DNA of 64,000 bases from an uncultured Bryobacterales bacterium (lineage in GTDB: Bacteria; Acidobacteriota; Terriglobia; Bryobacterales; UBA6623), in NCBI GenBank assembly GCA_951813065.1, contig CATOTH010000009.1, positions 620,001 to 684,000 of the forward strand, written 5' to 3'. Both the position numbers and the translations under genes were made by a program. The notes below the pieces were generated by a model. That model saw only the letters and a program-made list of their open reading frames with translations, made no database searches and was not told the origin of the DNA. This document shows, piece after piece, positions 50,391 to 59,816 of the stretch (the first letter of the stretch is position 1; each line of letters starts with the position of its first letter).

Positions 50391-52148
50391 TCAAAGGTAA
50401 TAGATCGCCATTTGTTCGTCTTCCAGCGCGGCACCGCCCAGAGCGTCGTCAAGTTGTTCTCGAATTGCCCTGATCGTGGCGTCCGGGACTCCTCCGAGTC
50501 GAGCGGCGCGCTTGCGCTCCAGAAGGGCTTCCGGGGGGATCGACGAGAGTTGTTCGTCGCGAACGCTATCCATTCGGTACTTGTGGATCACGATTGTCCT
50601 GAATCCGATTGCACGGAGCCTGTCAATCTCAACGACGGCGTCTGGCTCGGGGATTCCGGCAAGCTGCCGCAGCGCGGATTCTTGGTCAATGGCGTCCTGA
50701 ATCGCTGGGGGATAGCTGGCAAGGTAGCCGCCGGAGATCGGCTTGCCATGGACCGTTTGCGCGACCATGTTGAGGACCCCGCGGTTTCTCTGGTGAAACG
50801 GAATGTCCAATACGGCGCCTGGACGCTGGGCGAGTTGTGCCAGAAGCGGCGACAGTTCGATCCTCTGAATCGGGAATGGCATCCAGCTGTACTCGACGAG
50901 GATGAGGGCCGCGGCTACAGGCATCGCCCAAACCGGCCTGGCGCGGATTGCGACCCACCCGTAGCCCACTAATACAGCCAGAGCAATGCTTGACAGGATC
51001 AAGAAGCGATTTGCCACTCTGAGGTTTGCCAGAAATGGAATATCTCGCAACACAGCGAAGGGAAGGGTGATCGAACCGTACAATGTGCCATTCCAGAGAA
51101 GGTGGGCTCCGAGAGCCAGCGTGAGCCCGAAGGCAAACAGGCCGAGCCATGGCCAGCAGCGTCGGCCCAGACGGACAGCCCCGAGAAGTGCCAGAGCCAC
51201 GGGAATGAAGCCCAGATAACAGATGAACCCGGCAGCCTGATAGCGGCGATCCAAGTACCGGGTCTGGCTCCACTCACCGAAGAGGGGATTCGCGAACTGG
51301 GGAGTGAGCAAATAGCTCAAATCAATACCCCGGTTTGTCGGTGCCTTCAGGAAGAAGTCTTGGCCGTCTCCGATCGTCACCAGCATTGGCGCCAAGAGTG
51401 GCAAGACCATCAGCACCGCCAGTGTCGCGGCAGCTCCGATGCCCTTGGCGAAAGCGGACCAGGAGTCGCGTCGGCGCCACGCAAGCCATGTGAGCCACGG
51501 AGTGACTACCATGGCTAGCTTGAGGCCCAGATGCCAACTGCAGAGTGCGTTCAACCCGAAGCACGCCCCAAAGGCAAGCGCATCAAGGGAACCCATTGAG
51601 CGGCTCCATCGAAGCAAGAAGTAGAGTGTCAGTGGTATGAACTGCACCGAGAACAGATTGAGGTGCTCTAGTGTCTGTTCGATTGTCTGCGGGAAGTAGG
51701 CGAACACTATGCCTGCCAGGAATCCGGCTGAAGAGCTTGCCGTCAGTTCGCGTACAAGCAGGTACGCTCCAAATCCCGCAAGTGTCAAGGCAAAGAAAAC
51801 ACAGAAGTTATAGGCCGCGGCCTCACCGAACAAGAGGTTGACCGGCATTGCGAGCACTTGATTGAAGGGCGAGTGCGTGTGGAAGGCCAGGTCCGCACCG
51901 CCGGGGAAGAAAAGCTGTGAGGTATGCAGGGGGTTCAGCCCATCGAGCAAACACTGCTTCCACCACCATAGATTCCAGTAGTTCTGCCAGATGTCCCCCG
52001 ATCCACCAGGCAGTCCGTCGCGCCACTGCCATGCGAGAGGAAAGGTCATCAGCACGGTCAAGCCCACATACACGAGCAGGACACGCCGCGGAGCGTCTAG
52101 CAGGCCGTGGACGAGTTGGGCTCCAAAGGTTGCCTTCTTAGAGTTCAT
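50391..52148 (-). CDS. Large multi-pass membrane protein, GT-C glycosyltransferase-like
   Basis: 585 residues from the ATG at 52146-52148. About twelve membrane helices. The first periplasmic loop contains GSGDIWQNYWNLWWWKQCLLDGLNPLHTSQLFFPGGADLAFHTHSPF, whose D-I-x-x-x-Y and H-T-H-S-P pattern resembles GT-C enzymes and related acidobacterial membrane proteins that use polyprenol-linked sugars. A cytoplasmic or periplasmic C-terminal domain of about 150 residues follows (AVLDIPFHQRNRGVLNMVAQTVHGKPISGGYLASYP). Glycosyl transfer to envelope lipids or proteins is plausible, but no catalytic site is certain. Confidence 0.6.
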   Translation of the reverse strand: MNSKKATFGAQLVHGLLDAPRRVLLVYVGLTVLMTFPLAWQWRDGLPGGSGDIWQNYWNLWWWKQCLLDGLNPLHTSQLFFPGGADLAFHTHSPFNQVLAMPVNLLFGEAAAYNFCVFFALTLAGFGAYLLVRELTASSSAGFLAGIVFAYFPQTIEQTLEHLNLFSVQFIPLTLYFLLRWSRSMGSLDALAFGACFGLNALCSWHLGLKLAMVVTPWLTWLAWRRRDSWSAFAKGIGAAATLAVLMVLPLLAPMLVTIGDGQDFFLKAPTNRGIDLSYLLTPQFANPLFGEWSQTRYLDRRYQAAGFICYLGFIPVALALLGAVRLGRRCWPWLGLFAFGLTLALGAHLLWNGTLYGSITLPFAVLRDIPFLANLRVANRFLILSSIALAVLVGYGWVAIRARPVWAMPVAAALILVEYSWMPFPIQRIELSPLLAQLAQRPGAVLDIPFHQRNRGVLNMVAQTVHGKPISGGYLASYPPAIQDAIDQESALRQLAGIPEPDAVVEIDRLRAIGFRTIVIHKYRMDSVRDEQLSSIPPEALLERKRAARLGGVPDATIRAIREQLDDALGGAALEDEQMAIYYL

Positions 52149-52203
52149 GCCTTGTATTGCCACGCAGGAATTCCAATGGTGTTGCGGCCAGCGGAATCGA
52201 AGC

Positions 52204-53862
52204 CTATTGCACGGCGCCCACGAATTCCTGCTCGAACACAATGTCTACGGGTATGTCCAAGTCTTCAAGCCTCGCGAGGTCGTTTTCAAGCGAATCGCCC
52301 ATGCGCCCAAGGTCTGCGAGGAATCGCGTCGCTCGTCCATAGTCTCCATCCCCTTGCAGGCGAAGGATCTCTCCTGACAGCGCGTCAACGGCGGATCTCA
52401 TGTTCTCGATGTTGACACGGTATGTGCCCGTGTCCCTGTCACGCGAGAACGCCTGGGCCTTCTCGAAGTAATTGAAGCTGAGCAGGTTCGCTGTCCCGTG
52501 AGCGCTCGACGCCCCAAATCGGACCGAACGGAAGATTCCGGCCAGAAACGTGATGTAGTTGCTGTCCAGCCGGCCAGCTGGAATCGCACCCGAGTCGGTA
52601 AGACTGGCGAGCAAGTGCAGTCCCAGAATGTCGGCCTTGGCTTCTTCGAGAGCGGAGGATGCTTCCTTCAACGCATCCCGGACTGTGCCTCTTCCGTCGA
52701 GGGTCTTCTTGATACCAAGGCCGTGCGCCACCTCGTGGAACATTATGTTCGCGAAGAATGCCTCGAAGTTCACATCGTCTCGCTGGTCTTCCGCCACCAG
52801 CACGTCGGCAATGGGTATCAGAATCTTGTCAAACTTGGCGCGCATCGCGTTCTTGAGCTGCAGTCGGCGGGATCCCTTCTCGAGTTGCACTTGTTCGTCG
52901 TTCGGGAGATTGATCGCAATGGTCTTGGCACCTGCGTTGCAGTCTCCCGCGTAGAACAGCACATCGTATGCGTTGAGCTGAGATTCGCCTCCGGGCTCCT
53001 CAGCCTTGTACGCGGCCGGAACAGGCAAACCGTCCTGAAGCATTGGAAGCATGGCTGAGTACCGCTCCAGCCGGGCGCTCCAGTCCCTGTCCTTCACAAG
53101 GACATAAGCCTCGAAAGCCGTCTTCGTGCCCATCAACTTGTCTTCGTAGGACTCGATCGGGCCGATCACCAGGTCCAGCACGTTGTCCCGCATGTCCATC
53201 CACGCGAAATCACTTTGCTGGTAGACGTTGGTCTCAAGCGCCGTCGCGCGCATCCCGAGGTAGCGTCGAAACCCGGGATCTTCAGCCAACTCTGCTGCCT
53301 GGCGGAGCAGCGACGCGGCCTCGGAGAGTTCATTCGCGAATGCCCTGTTGTAGGGAACTGCGATCAGGTCGCGGCTGTTGTCTCGTCGCACGAGGGTATA
53401 TTGGCTGGTGAGATCTGGTTCGGAGGCGGCAGCCTGTTCCAATTCTTCCTTCGTGAGGTCCGCGGGATAGTAATTGGCCCCCGGCGGTTTGGGCCCAATT
53501 CCGGGCAGAAAGGGACGATTGTCCCCCAGGCGGTCCCATGGCCCATAGTTGATTTCGGCGAACCGGCGAGCGTTCGGATCGTCAATCCCGTCCAGCAATT
53601 GATTCTTGTCGCCGTACGCCTGTTGCCAGAACAGGCTGTCCATCACCCGCGCGGCCGACACCAAGAGCGGCAGCATCGCACGTTGATTGTCTGTCAGGTC
53701 ATTCAGATCGGCCTCAAGCTTCACAGGCACGTAATCGTCAACCATCGCACGGTAGTCCAATTCCGGCATGTCCGACCCTGTTTCGGAGAGGCCGCAACTA
53801 ACAAGCCAGGCAATGGCCAGTCCTGCCGCTACCCAGCGCACCGCTCCACTGTAGCGCAGCAC
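52204..53862 (-). CDS. Exported M49-like zinc metallopeptidase (dipeptidyl-peptidase III-related)
   Basis: 552 residues. Signal peptide with lipobox-like LVSC (Cys23). The zinc site is HEVAHGLG at 376-383 (HExxH, His376 and His380), with the third ligand glutamate in LEEAKADILGLHLL near 406-411. N-terminal DLNDLTDNQRAMLPLLVSAARVMDSLFWQQAYG is typical of the bacterial M49-like group often annotated as Zn-dependent hydrolase. Eukaryotic DPP III has the six-residue HELLGH; this protein has the five-residue form. It would remove dipeptides from, or otherwise hydrolyse, short peptides in the periplasm. Confidence 0.85.
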   Translation of the reverse strand: MLRYSGAVRWVAAGLAIAWLVSCGLSETGSDMPELDYRAMVDDYVPVKLEADLNDLTDNQRAMLPLLVSAARVMDSLFWQQAYGDKNQLLDGIDDPNARRFAEINYGPWDRLGDNRPFLPGIGPKPPGANYYPADLTKEELEQAAASEPDLTSQYTLVRRDNSRDLIAVPYNRAFANELSEAASLLRQAAELAEDPGFRRYLGMRATALETNVYQQSDFAWMDMRDNVLDLVIGPIESYEDKLMGTKTAFEAYVLVKDRDWSARLERYSAMLPMLQDGLPVPAAYKAEEPGGESQLNAYDVLFYAGDCNAGAKTIAINLPNDEQVQLEKGSRRLQLKNAMRAKFDKILIPIADVLVAEDQRDDVNFEAFFANIMFHEVAHGLGIKKTLDGRGTVRDALKEASSALEEAKADILGLHLLASLTDSGAIPAGRLDSNYITFLAGIFRSVRFGASSAHGTANLLSFNYFEKAQAFSRDRDTGTYRVNIENMRSAVDALSGEILRLQGDGDYGRATRFLADLGRMGDSLENDLARLEDLDIPVDIVFEQEFVGAVQ

Positions 53863-53886
53863 GGACGAGTCCCTGCCTGAGGATCG

Positions 53887-54642
53887 CTAGCGAATCACGC
53901 GGAATGGATCGGGCGCGGGCTCGGTCGTTGGCGGCAGTGCGGGCTTCCTCCCGGTCACATAGAGAGCGCCCAGACGCTGCAGGCCCTCGCGAGTAGCGCG
54001 CTCCTCCGGCGACTTGTCCGGCGAGATCTGGGAATCGTCGGGAATCTGCGCGGTTGAGACATCGTGGAAGCCAGACTCGCGAAACACTCCGGCCCACTCG
54101 TCGCGACTGAGCCGATGCATCGCCAGACCCGCCTCTGTGTCCCATCCTTCCGAGAACGGGTTCTCCGAGTAGTAGTTGATCAGGACGTGAAATGACCCAC
54201 CATAGGCCGTGACTCTATAAATCTCTGTGGAAGCCAAACTGATGTCTGGCCAGTAGTATGCGGACTCAATACTCAGAACATGAGTGAAGTAATCCTCGGC
54301 CCACGGGATTTGCTCGGCTGGAGCCGGGGCGAACAGGGCGTTGTCCAAGTGATCACAAGTGCTTCGAGCAGCTCGGATTATCTCGTTCGAGATGTCGATC
54401 CCGACGAAAGCGCCGTCCTCAAGCTGCTCGGCCAGAAGTCGCGCAACCCACCCGTCACCACAGCCAACATCCAGCACGCGTGCTGTCGATGGCATGTCAA
54501 TTCGCGCGAGCATCAGCTCGGCGAGACGCTTGTGCCGGCGTTCCATTCCCGCGGCCTTGCCGGTGCGGACCCAACAGTCAAACGTGTCCCGAATCGCATT
54601 CAGGCAATGCTCGATGGGCTGTTGAGGGTTGTCGACTGTCAC
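53887..54642 (-). CDS. Class I SAM-dependent methyltransferase
   Basis: 251 residues. The SAM-binding motif I is ARVLDVGCGDGWVARLLAEQL, followed by the acidic loop AFVGIDISNEII, motif II EQIPWAEDYFTHVLSIESAYYW and a core strand with EIYRVTAYGGSFHVLINYY. This is the UbiE/Methyltransf_11 type used for lipids, quinones and small molecules; the target is unknown. The C-terminus TGRKPALPPTTEPAPDPFRVIR is a proline-rich tail. It starts 56 bases after the enoyl-CoA hydratase stop on the same strand and may be co-transcribed. Confidence 0.88.
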   Translation of the reverse strand: MTVDNPQQPIEHCLNAIRDTFDCWVRTGKAAGMERRHKRLAELMLARIDMPSTARVLDVGCGDGWVARLLAEQLEDGAFVGIDISNEIIRAARSTCDHLDNALFAPAPAEQIPWAEDYFTHVLSIESAYYWPDISLASTEIYRVTAYGGSFHVLINYYSENPFSEGWDTEAGLAMHRLSRDEWAGVFRESGFHDVSTAQIPDDSQISPDKSPEERATREGLQRLGALYVTGRKPALPPTTEPAPDPFRVIR

Positions 54643-54698
54643 AGGGGCTCATCCATGTCTTGAAGCGATTCGCGAGCATGCTGGATCAGTGTCCGGCA

Positions 54699-55493
54699 CT
54701 ATGATTGCCAGCTAGGAGAGAGGGGCTCGAATTCCGGCTTCCGACGTTCAAGGAAGCTGGCCGCCCCCTCCTTGACATCGGGTCTTCGGAAGGACTCGAC
54801 CATTTCCTCGAGTGCCCTGGCGCTCGCCTCATCGATACCGCGCTCAAGGTCCCCATAGACTTGGCGCTTGATTGCCGCCATTGATGCCGGCGAACAGCTC
54901 TGCGCGAGGTCGCTTGCATAGTCCACCGCCTTGTCGAGCAGTTCAGCGGGAGGGAAAACGGCATTCACCAAGCCCATTCGCTCGGCTTCTTCGGCTTGGA
55001 TGACACGCGCCGAAAGCAATAGGTCGAGGGCTCTGGCCTGACCGACCAAGCGCGGCAAGAGCCATGAGACTCCGTATTCGGCAACCAGACCTCTGCGAGC
55101 AAATGCAGTCGTCAACTTGGCGCCCGAAGCCGCGAAGCGGACATCGCAGCACAACGCGTGGACAAGAGACACTCCGGCGCAACCGCCATTGATTGCCGCT
55201 ATGAGCGGTTTCGGGATCGACAGTGCGTAATGGACCGGACGACTTGGCTGCAAGATTCTCTCAACAGTCTGCGGTCCCGAAGCCTTGAGCCCTGCCACGT
55301 CGGCCCCAACGCTGAAAGATTTCCCGGCACCTGTCAGCACGATGGCTCGCACTGCCGAATCGTCGCGACACTGCTCCAAGAGATCGAAGTAGTGATCCCG
55401 CATTGCCGGTGTCAGCGCGTTGTTGCGTTCGGGTCGGTTGAAGGTGAGCACGGCGACGCCGCCGCGCAATTCAAACAGGAGATTCTCTGGCAT
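54699..55493 (-). CDS. Enoyl-CoA hydratase/isomerase-family protein (crotonase fold)
   Basis: 264 residues. Signatures are VAVLTFNRPERNNALTPAM, KSFSVGADVAGLK and IAAINGGCAGVSLVHALCCDVRFAASGAKLTTAFARRGLVAEYGVSWLLPRLVG. In the last, LVAEYG keeps a glutamate where one catalytic Glu lies in hydratases. C-terminal VKEGAASFLERRKPEF is standard. It hydrates or isomerises acyl-CoA thioesters. It is a second crotonase in the window, only distantly similar to that at 44960. Divergent from purM with about 50 bases between starts. Confidence 0.9.
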   Translation of the reverse strand: MPENLLFELRGGVAVLTFNRPERNNALTPAMRDHYFDLLEQCRDDSAVRAIVLTGAGKSFSVGADVAGLKASGPQTVERILQPSRPVHYALSIPKPLIAAINGGCAGVSLVHALCCDVRFAASGAKLTTAFARRGLVAEYGVSWLLPRLVGQARALDLLLSARVIQAEEAERMGLVNAVFPPAELLDKAVDYASDLAQSCSPASMAAIKRQVYGDLERGIDEASARALEEMVESFRRPDVKEGAASFLERRKPEFEPLSPSWQS

Positions 55494-55545
55494 GCGGGAC
55501 TGCCCATTCTAACCTGCCAGCAACTGCGATAATGGGAATCTTTCG

Positions 55546-56586
55546 ATGGCGGAGAAGCCCCTGACTTACGCCGACGCCGGTGTCGATATCGATGCGGCTG
55601 TCGCCGCCACGGATCGTATCCGGGATCTTGCCCGTCGGACGTTTGACGGCAACGTGCTCACCGGAATTGGGTCATTCGGCGCGGTGTACTCCCTTGCTGG
55701 GAAGGGTCTGGCGGATCCGGTCCTTGTCAGCTCCGCCGACGGCGTGGGAACAAAGTTGAAGATCGCATTCGCCGCGAACCGCCACGATACGGTGGGCCAG
55801 TGTCTGGTCAACCACTGCGTCAACGATATCGCCGTCCAAGGTGCCTCCCCGCTGTTCTTCTTGGACTATTTTTCCGTCGGTCGGCTCGACCCGGAGATCG
55901 CTGGCCAGGTGGTGAGCGGGATCAGCCTCGCGTGCCGCCAGAATGGCGTGGCTCTGATCGGTGGCGAGACCGCCGAGATGCCGGGCCTTTACGCCGAAGG
56001 CGAGTACGACCTTGCGGGCTTCATCGTCGGAGCGACCGAACGGGACCGGCTGCTGCTTGGGTCGAGAGTCAAGGCGGGCAGCGAATTGATAGGTCTGTCC
56101 TCGAGCGGTCTGCATACCAACGGTTACTCGCTCGCGCGGAAAGTGTTCTTCGACGTGGCCGGTTTCCGGCTCGACCAAGAGCTAGAAGTCTTGGGCACGA
56201 CTGTGGGCGAAGAATTGCTCGCCGTGCATAGGAGCTACCTGAAGCACTTGCGTACTCTCGACGGCGAGGGCTTGCTACAAGCAGCCGCCCACATCACAGG
56301 CGGCGGGATTACCGACAACGTCCCGCGGATGCTTCCTGATGGGATGCGGGCCCGAATCCAGACCGGAACCTGGGAGGTTCCGGCTGTCTTTCGCCTGCTT
56401 CAGGAAATCGGCGACCTTTCCGACTCGGAGATGCGACGCACGTTCAACATGGGGATCGGCATGGTCGCCTGCGTCCCGGCCGGAACAGGACGCTTGGCTG
56501 TGAGGGCTCTCGCAGAAGCGGGCGAAGAAGCCTGCGTGATTGGCTCGGTCGAGCAGGGAAGCGACGGCGTGGTGTACACGGCATGA
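55546..56586 (+). CDS. purM: Phosphoribosylformylglycinamidine cyclo-ligase (AIR synthetase)
   Basis: 346 residues, normal length. MAEKPLTYADAGVDIDAA is the typical start. Conserved are SADGVGTKLKIAF, NHCVNDIAVQGASPLFFLDYFSVG, ALIGGETAEMPGLYAEGEYDLAGF, SSSGLHTNGYSLARKV and AAHITGGGITDNVPRMLP. It closes FGAM to AIR using ATP, the fifth step of purine synthesis. It overlaps purN by four bases (ATGA), so translation is coupled. Confidence 0.97.
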   Translation: MAEKPLTYADAGVDIDAAVAATDRIRDLARRTFDGNVLTGIGSFGAVYSLAGKGLADPVLVSSADGVGTKLKIAFAANRHDTVGQCLVNHCVNDIAVQGASPLFFLDYFSVGRLDPEIAGQVVSGISLACRQNGVALIGGETAEMPGLYAEGEYDLAGFIVGATERDRLLLGSRVKAGSELIGLSSSGLHTNGYSLARKVFFDVAGFRLDQELEVLGTTVGEELLAVHRSYLKHLRTLDGEGLLQAAAHITGGGITDNVPRMLPDGMRARIQTGTWEVPAVFRLLQEIGDLSDSEMRRTFNMGIGMVACVPAGTGRLAVRALAEAGEEACVIGSVEQGSDGVVYTA

Positions 56587-57185
56587 ATCGGCTTGGCATC
56601 CTGATTTCCGGGCGCGGATCGAACTTCGAAGCGATTGCTGATAGCATCGGCGCTGGTAAGCTCGACGCCGAGATCGCCATCGTCATCAGCAACAACCCGA
56701 ACGCCGAGGGTCTACGACGGGCCCAGCAGCGAGGGCTCAGGGCTGTTTGCGTTCGCTCTCGGGCCATGGAGCGGGAAGCGTACGACCGTCTCGTGGTCGA
56801 GAAGCTCCGGGCGGAAAGGGTGGACCTGGTGTGCCTAGCCGGATTCATGCGCCTGCTGAGCGCCTACTTCGTGGGGGAGTTTCCGCAGAGAATTCTCAAT
56901 ATCCATCCGTCGCTGCTGCCAGCATTCCCCGGGCTTGAGGCCCAGTTGCAAGCTCTCGAGCACGGCGTGAAGCACTCCGGTTGCACCGTGCATTTTGTGG
57001 ATGAGAAGCTGGACGCTGGGCCGATCATCGCGCAGGCCACCGTGCCGGTGCTCGATTCGGACGACGAGGGGGCTTTGGCAGCGCGAATCCTGAGGGAGGA
57101 GCACCGCATCTACACGGAAGCAATTCGATTGGTCCTTAGCGGCAAGTACCGTATCGATGGACGGCGCGTGTTGCCAACGCAATGA
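56583..57185 (+). CDS. purN: Phosphoribosylglycinamide formyltransferase
   Basis: 200 residues. LGILISGRGSNFEAIADSI binds GAR phosphate. VCLAGFMRLLSAYFVGEFPQRILNIHPSLLPAFPGL contains the catalytic N-x-H, and VHFVDEKLDAGPIIAQATVPV holds the catalytic Asp. It transfers a formyl group from 10-formyl-tetrahydrofolate to GAR, the third purine step. It overlaps tyrS by four bases. As a folate user, it shows the cell has a folate pool; the divergent DHPS-like gene at 13986 is therefore unlikely to be the only FolP. Confidence 0.96.
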   Translation: MNRLGILISGRGSNFEAIADSIGAGKLDAEIAIVISNNPNAEGLRRAQQRGLRAVCVRSRAMEREAYDRLVVEKLRAERVDLVCLAGFMRLLSAYFVGEFPQRILNIHPSLLPAFPGLEAQLQALEHGVKHSGCTVHFVDEKLDAGPIIAQATVPVLDSDDEGALAARILREEHRIYTEAIRLVLSGKYRIDGRRVLPTQ

Positions 57186-58399
57186 CCATCGAGCAGCAGA
57201 TCGAGTACCTCCGCAAGGGCTGCGCGGAGGTTATCTCCGAGGAGGAGCTTGGAGCGAAGCTCAAGGACTGCACCAAGGATGGGCGTCCCCTGCGGGTCAA
57301 AGCAGGATTCGACCCCACGGCCTCGGACCTGCACCTGGGACATACGGTGCTTATTCGCAAGATGAAGCATTTCCAGGACCTTGGGCACACTGCGATTTTC
57401 CTGATCGGCGACGTGACGGGCCTCATCGGCGACCCCAGCGGCCGGAACAGCACACGGCCCCGGATGACCCGGGAGCAGATTCTCGAGAACGCCGAAACCT
57501 ACAAGCAGCAAGTGTTTAAGGTCCTTGATCGGGACAAGACGGAGATTCGTTTCAACAGCGAGTGGTTGCTCGAGCTGGGAACGCTCGGAATGATCAAACT
57601 CTGTTCGAGCGCGACCGTCGCCCAACTGCTCGAACGGGAGGATTTCAGCAAGCGCTACAAGCAGGGAAAGCCAATCTCGTTGCACGAGTTCCTGTACCCG
57701 CTCACCCAGGCGCAGGATTCGGTAGCCTTGCGCGCGGACGTCGAACTAGGAGGAACGGACCAGAAATTCAACCTGCTGCTCGGTCGCGAGCTGCAAGCTG
57801 ATCATGGGCAGGCGCGCCAGGTGGTGGCCACGATGCCGATCCTCGAAGGGCTGGACGGAGTTCAGAAGATGTCGAAATCCCTCGACAACTACATCGGGAT
57901 CAACGAACCCGCGGAGATCATGTACCGCAAGGTCATGCAGGTGTCCGATGACCTGATGTTCCGGTACTACGAGTTGCTGACGGACCTGTCGATCAAGGAG
58001 ATTGACCAGCTCAAGCGAGATGTTGCCAAGGGCGCAAAGCATCCAATGGAAGTCAAGCACGCCCTCGCCGACCGGATCGTCAAAGACTTTCACAGCGAGA
58101 GAGCGGCACTTCGTGGAGGGGACGCCTTCCGCCGCGTGGTCCAAAACAAGGAAGTCCCGGACGACATGCCGGAAATGGACATCCCCCAGGAGATGCGCGG
58201 ACATGACGTGCTGCGGATAGACAAGCTGCTGCGAGCAATCGGGCTGGCCAATTCGGGAGCCGAGGCGAACCGCAAGCTCCGGGAAAATGCCGTGAGCGTG
58301 AACGGAGTCAAGCACCGGGAGATGAGCTACGCGGTGCCCGACGGAGTGTTGGAGCTGGTCGTCAAGTTCGGCAAGAAATGGGCTCGCGTGCGTCTCTAG
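57182..58399 (+). CDS. tyrS: Tyrosine--tRNA ligase
   Basis: 405 residues. Class I signatures are HLGH at 51-54 (DLHLGHTVLIRKMKHFQDLGH) and KMSKS at 229-233. GDVTGLIGDPSGRNSTRP and the LRADVELGGTDQKFNLLLGR tyrosine-binding region match the TyrZ-like clade common outside the enterics. A C-terminal S4 RNA-binding domain (LLRAIGLANSGAEANRKLRENAVSVNGVKH) contacts tRNA. The start overlaps purN by four bases, an uncommon purine-translation linkage. Confidence 0.96.
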   Translation: MTIEQQIEYLRKGCAEVISEEELGAKLKDCTKDGRPLRVKAGFDPTASDLHLGHTVLIRKMKHFQDLGHTAIFLIGDVTGLIGDPSGRNSTRPRMTREQILENAETYKQQVFKVLDRDKTEIRFNSEWLLELGTLGMIKLCSSATVAQLLEREDFSKRYKQGKPISLHEFLYPLTQAQDSVALRADVELGGTDQKFNLLLGRELQADHGQARQVVATMPILEGLDGVQKMSKSLDNYIGINEPAEIMYRKVMQVSDDLMFRYYELLTDLSIKEIDQLKRDVAKGAKHPMEVKHALADRIVKDFHSERAALRGGDAFRRVVQNKEVPDDMPEMDIPQEMRGHDVLRIDKLLRAIGLANSGAEANRKLRENAVSVNGVKHREMSYAVPDGVLELVVKFGKKWARVRL

Positions 58400-58421
58400 C
58401 CTGGAGGCTGCTCGTGCTTCA

Positions 58422-59777
58422 ATGAGGGTTTCCGTGCCGCGCTCGTTCAGCATCAAGAACTTCGGGTGCCGCGCCACCCAGGCTGATGGCGCAGCCATCG
58501 CCGCCGAACTGGCCAGGCGCGGTCTGCAGCTTGAGCACAATCCGAGCGATTCCGACCTAGTGGTTGTTAACACTTGCACGGTAACGGCCGAGGCTGACAG
58601 GGATGCGCGCCAGTCGATCAACCGGATTCATCGCGAGAACCCCGCAGCCGAAATCCTGGTGACCGGCTGCTACGCGCAACGCCGGCCCGAGGAGTTGTCC
58701 CTCCTTGGCGGCGTCAAGTGGGTCGTTGGCAACTCGCACAAGCACAAGATCGGTCAGGTTGTCGCCCCGGACTTGGTGCAAATAGACGGTGCCGGACCGC
58801 AGCCGCTGAGCTATCACGGAGGAATCCAAGCCGGCGGCACGCTAGTCGGGGATCTCACGCAGCACTCCGGGCTCGCCTCAATCCCAGCCGGTGATCCGAT
58901 CGGACGCAGCCGGCCTAACGTCAAGGTTCAGGATGGCTGCGACAATCGCTGCTCCTTCTGCGTGATTCCTTCGGTGCGGGGCAAAGGCCGCAGCGCGGCG
59001 ACGGCAGCCGTGATCCGCGACGTGCGCAGATTGGAGCGGTCGTACCCGGAAGTCGTGCTGACGGGAATCAATTTGGGCCGGTGGGGCCGGGACCTTGATG
59101 GGAGGCCTCGTTTCCCTCAATTGATCGAGGCATTGCTCGCCGAGACATCCGTGCGCAGAATTCGATTGAGTTCGATCGAGCCGATGGACTGGAGCGAACG
59201 GCTCCTCGGCCTGATGGCCTCGTCAGGGCGGATTGCCAGGCATGTCCACATGCCATTGCAATCGGGCTCGGATGCAGTCCTTAGGAGAATGCGCCGGCGC
59301 TACCGAGTCCGGCACTACGAGGGCCGTGTTGCATTGGCGAGCCGGCTCCTGCCCGCTGCCGCGATTGGGGCGGATGTCATGGTCGGGTTTCCTGGCGAGA
59401 CGGATTCCGAGTTTGAGGAGACTCGATCGTTCGTGGAGCGGATGCCGTTCACTTACCTGCATGTGTTCTCCTACTCCTCCAGGGATGGAACACAGGCTGC
59501 CAGTCTTGGCGGCCACCTCCCCAAGGCAATCAAGCGCCAGCGTAATCGAGTTCTGCGGGAGCTTGTCGAGAAGAAGAACCTGGCATTTCGTCAACGCCTG
59601 CTTGGCACGAGCGTGTCGGCAGTCGCATTGTTTTCCGGCGAGACCGGGGCCAGGGCTCTTACCGACAATTTCATTGAAGTAACCCTGCCGGGGGCCGAAG
59701 TGAGGCCTGGCGAATTGGTTGACGTCCAAATTGAGCGAGTCAGCGATCGCAGCACAATTGGCGCGCTAGCTCGATAA
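58422..59777 (+). CDS. mtaB: tRNA methylthiotransferase, MtaB type (radical SAM)
   Basis: 451 residues. The N-terminal MTTase domain has three cluster ligands in NFGCRATQADG, VVVNTCTVTAEADRDARQ and VTGCYAQ. The radical-SAM motif is C173-x3-C177-x2-C180 (CDNRCSFC), followed by IPSVRGKGRS. A C-terminal TRAM domain (about 385-445) ends the protein. The N-F-G-C-R-x-T-Q/N-x-D pattern is that of MtaB (YqeV), which makes ms2t6A37 in tRNAs, rather than MiaB or RimO. It starts 22 bases after tyrS, so it probably belongs to the same operon. Confidence 0.92.
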   Translation: MRVSVPRSFSIKNFGCRATQADGAAIAAELARRGLQLEHNPSDSDLVVVNTCTVTAEADRDARQSINRIHRENPAAEILVTGCYAQRRPEELSLLGGVKWVVGNSHKHKIGQVVAPDLVQIDGAGPQPLSYHGGIQAGGTLVGDLTQHSGLASIPAGDPIGRSRPNVKVQDGCDNRCSFCVIPSVRGKGRSAATAAVIRDVRRLERSYPEVVLTGINLGRWGRDLDGRPRFPQLIEALLAETSVRRIRLSSIEPMDWSERLLGLMASSGRIARHVHMPLQSGSDAVLRRMRRRYRVRHYEGRVALASRLLPAAAIGADVMVGFPGETDSEFEETRSFVERMPFTYLHVFSYSSRDGTQAASLGGHLPKAIKRQRNRVLRELVEKKNLAFRQRLLGTSVSAVALFSGETGARALTDNFIEVTLPGAEVRPGELVDVQIERVSDRSTIGALAR

Positions 59778-59816
59778 TTTCGGCTGTTTCCAGCGTCAAG
59801 TCCAGGGTCCTTCGGT

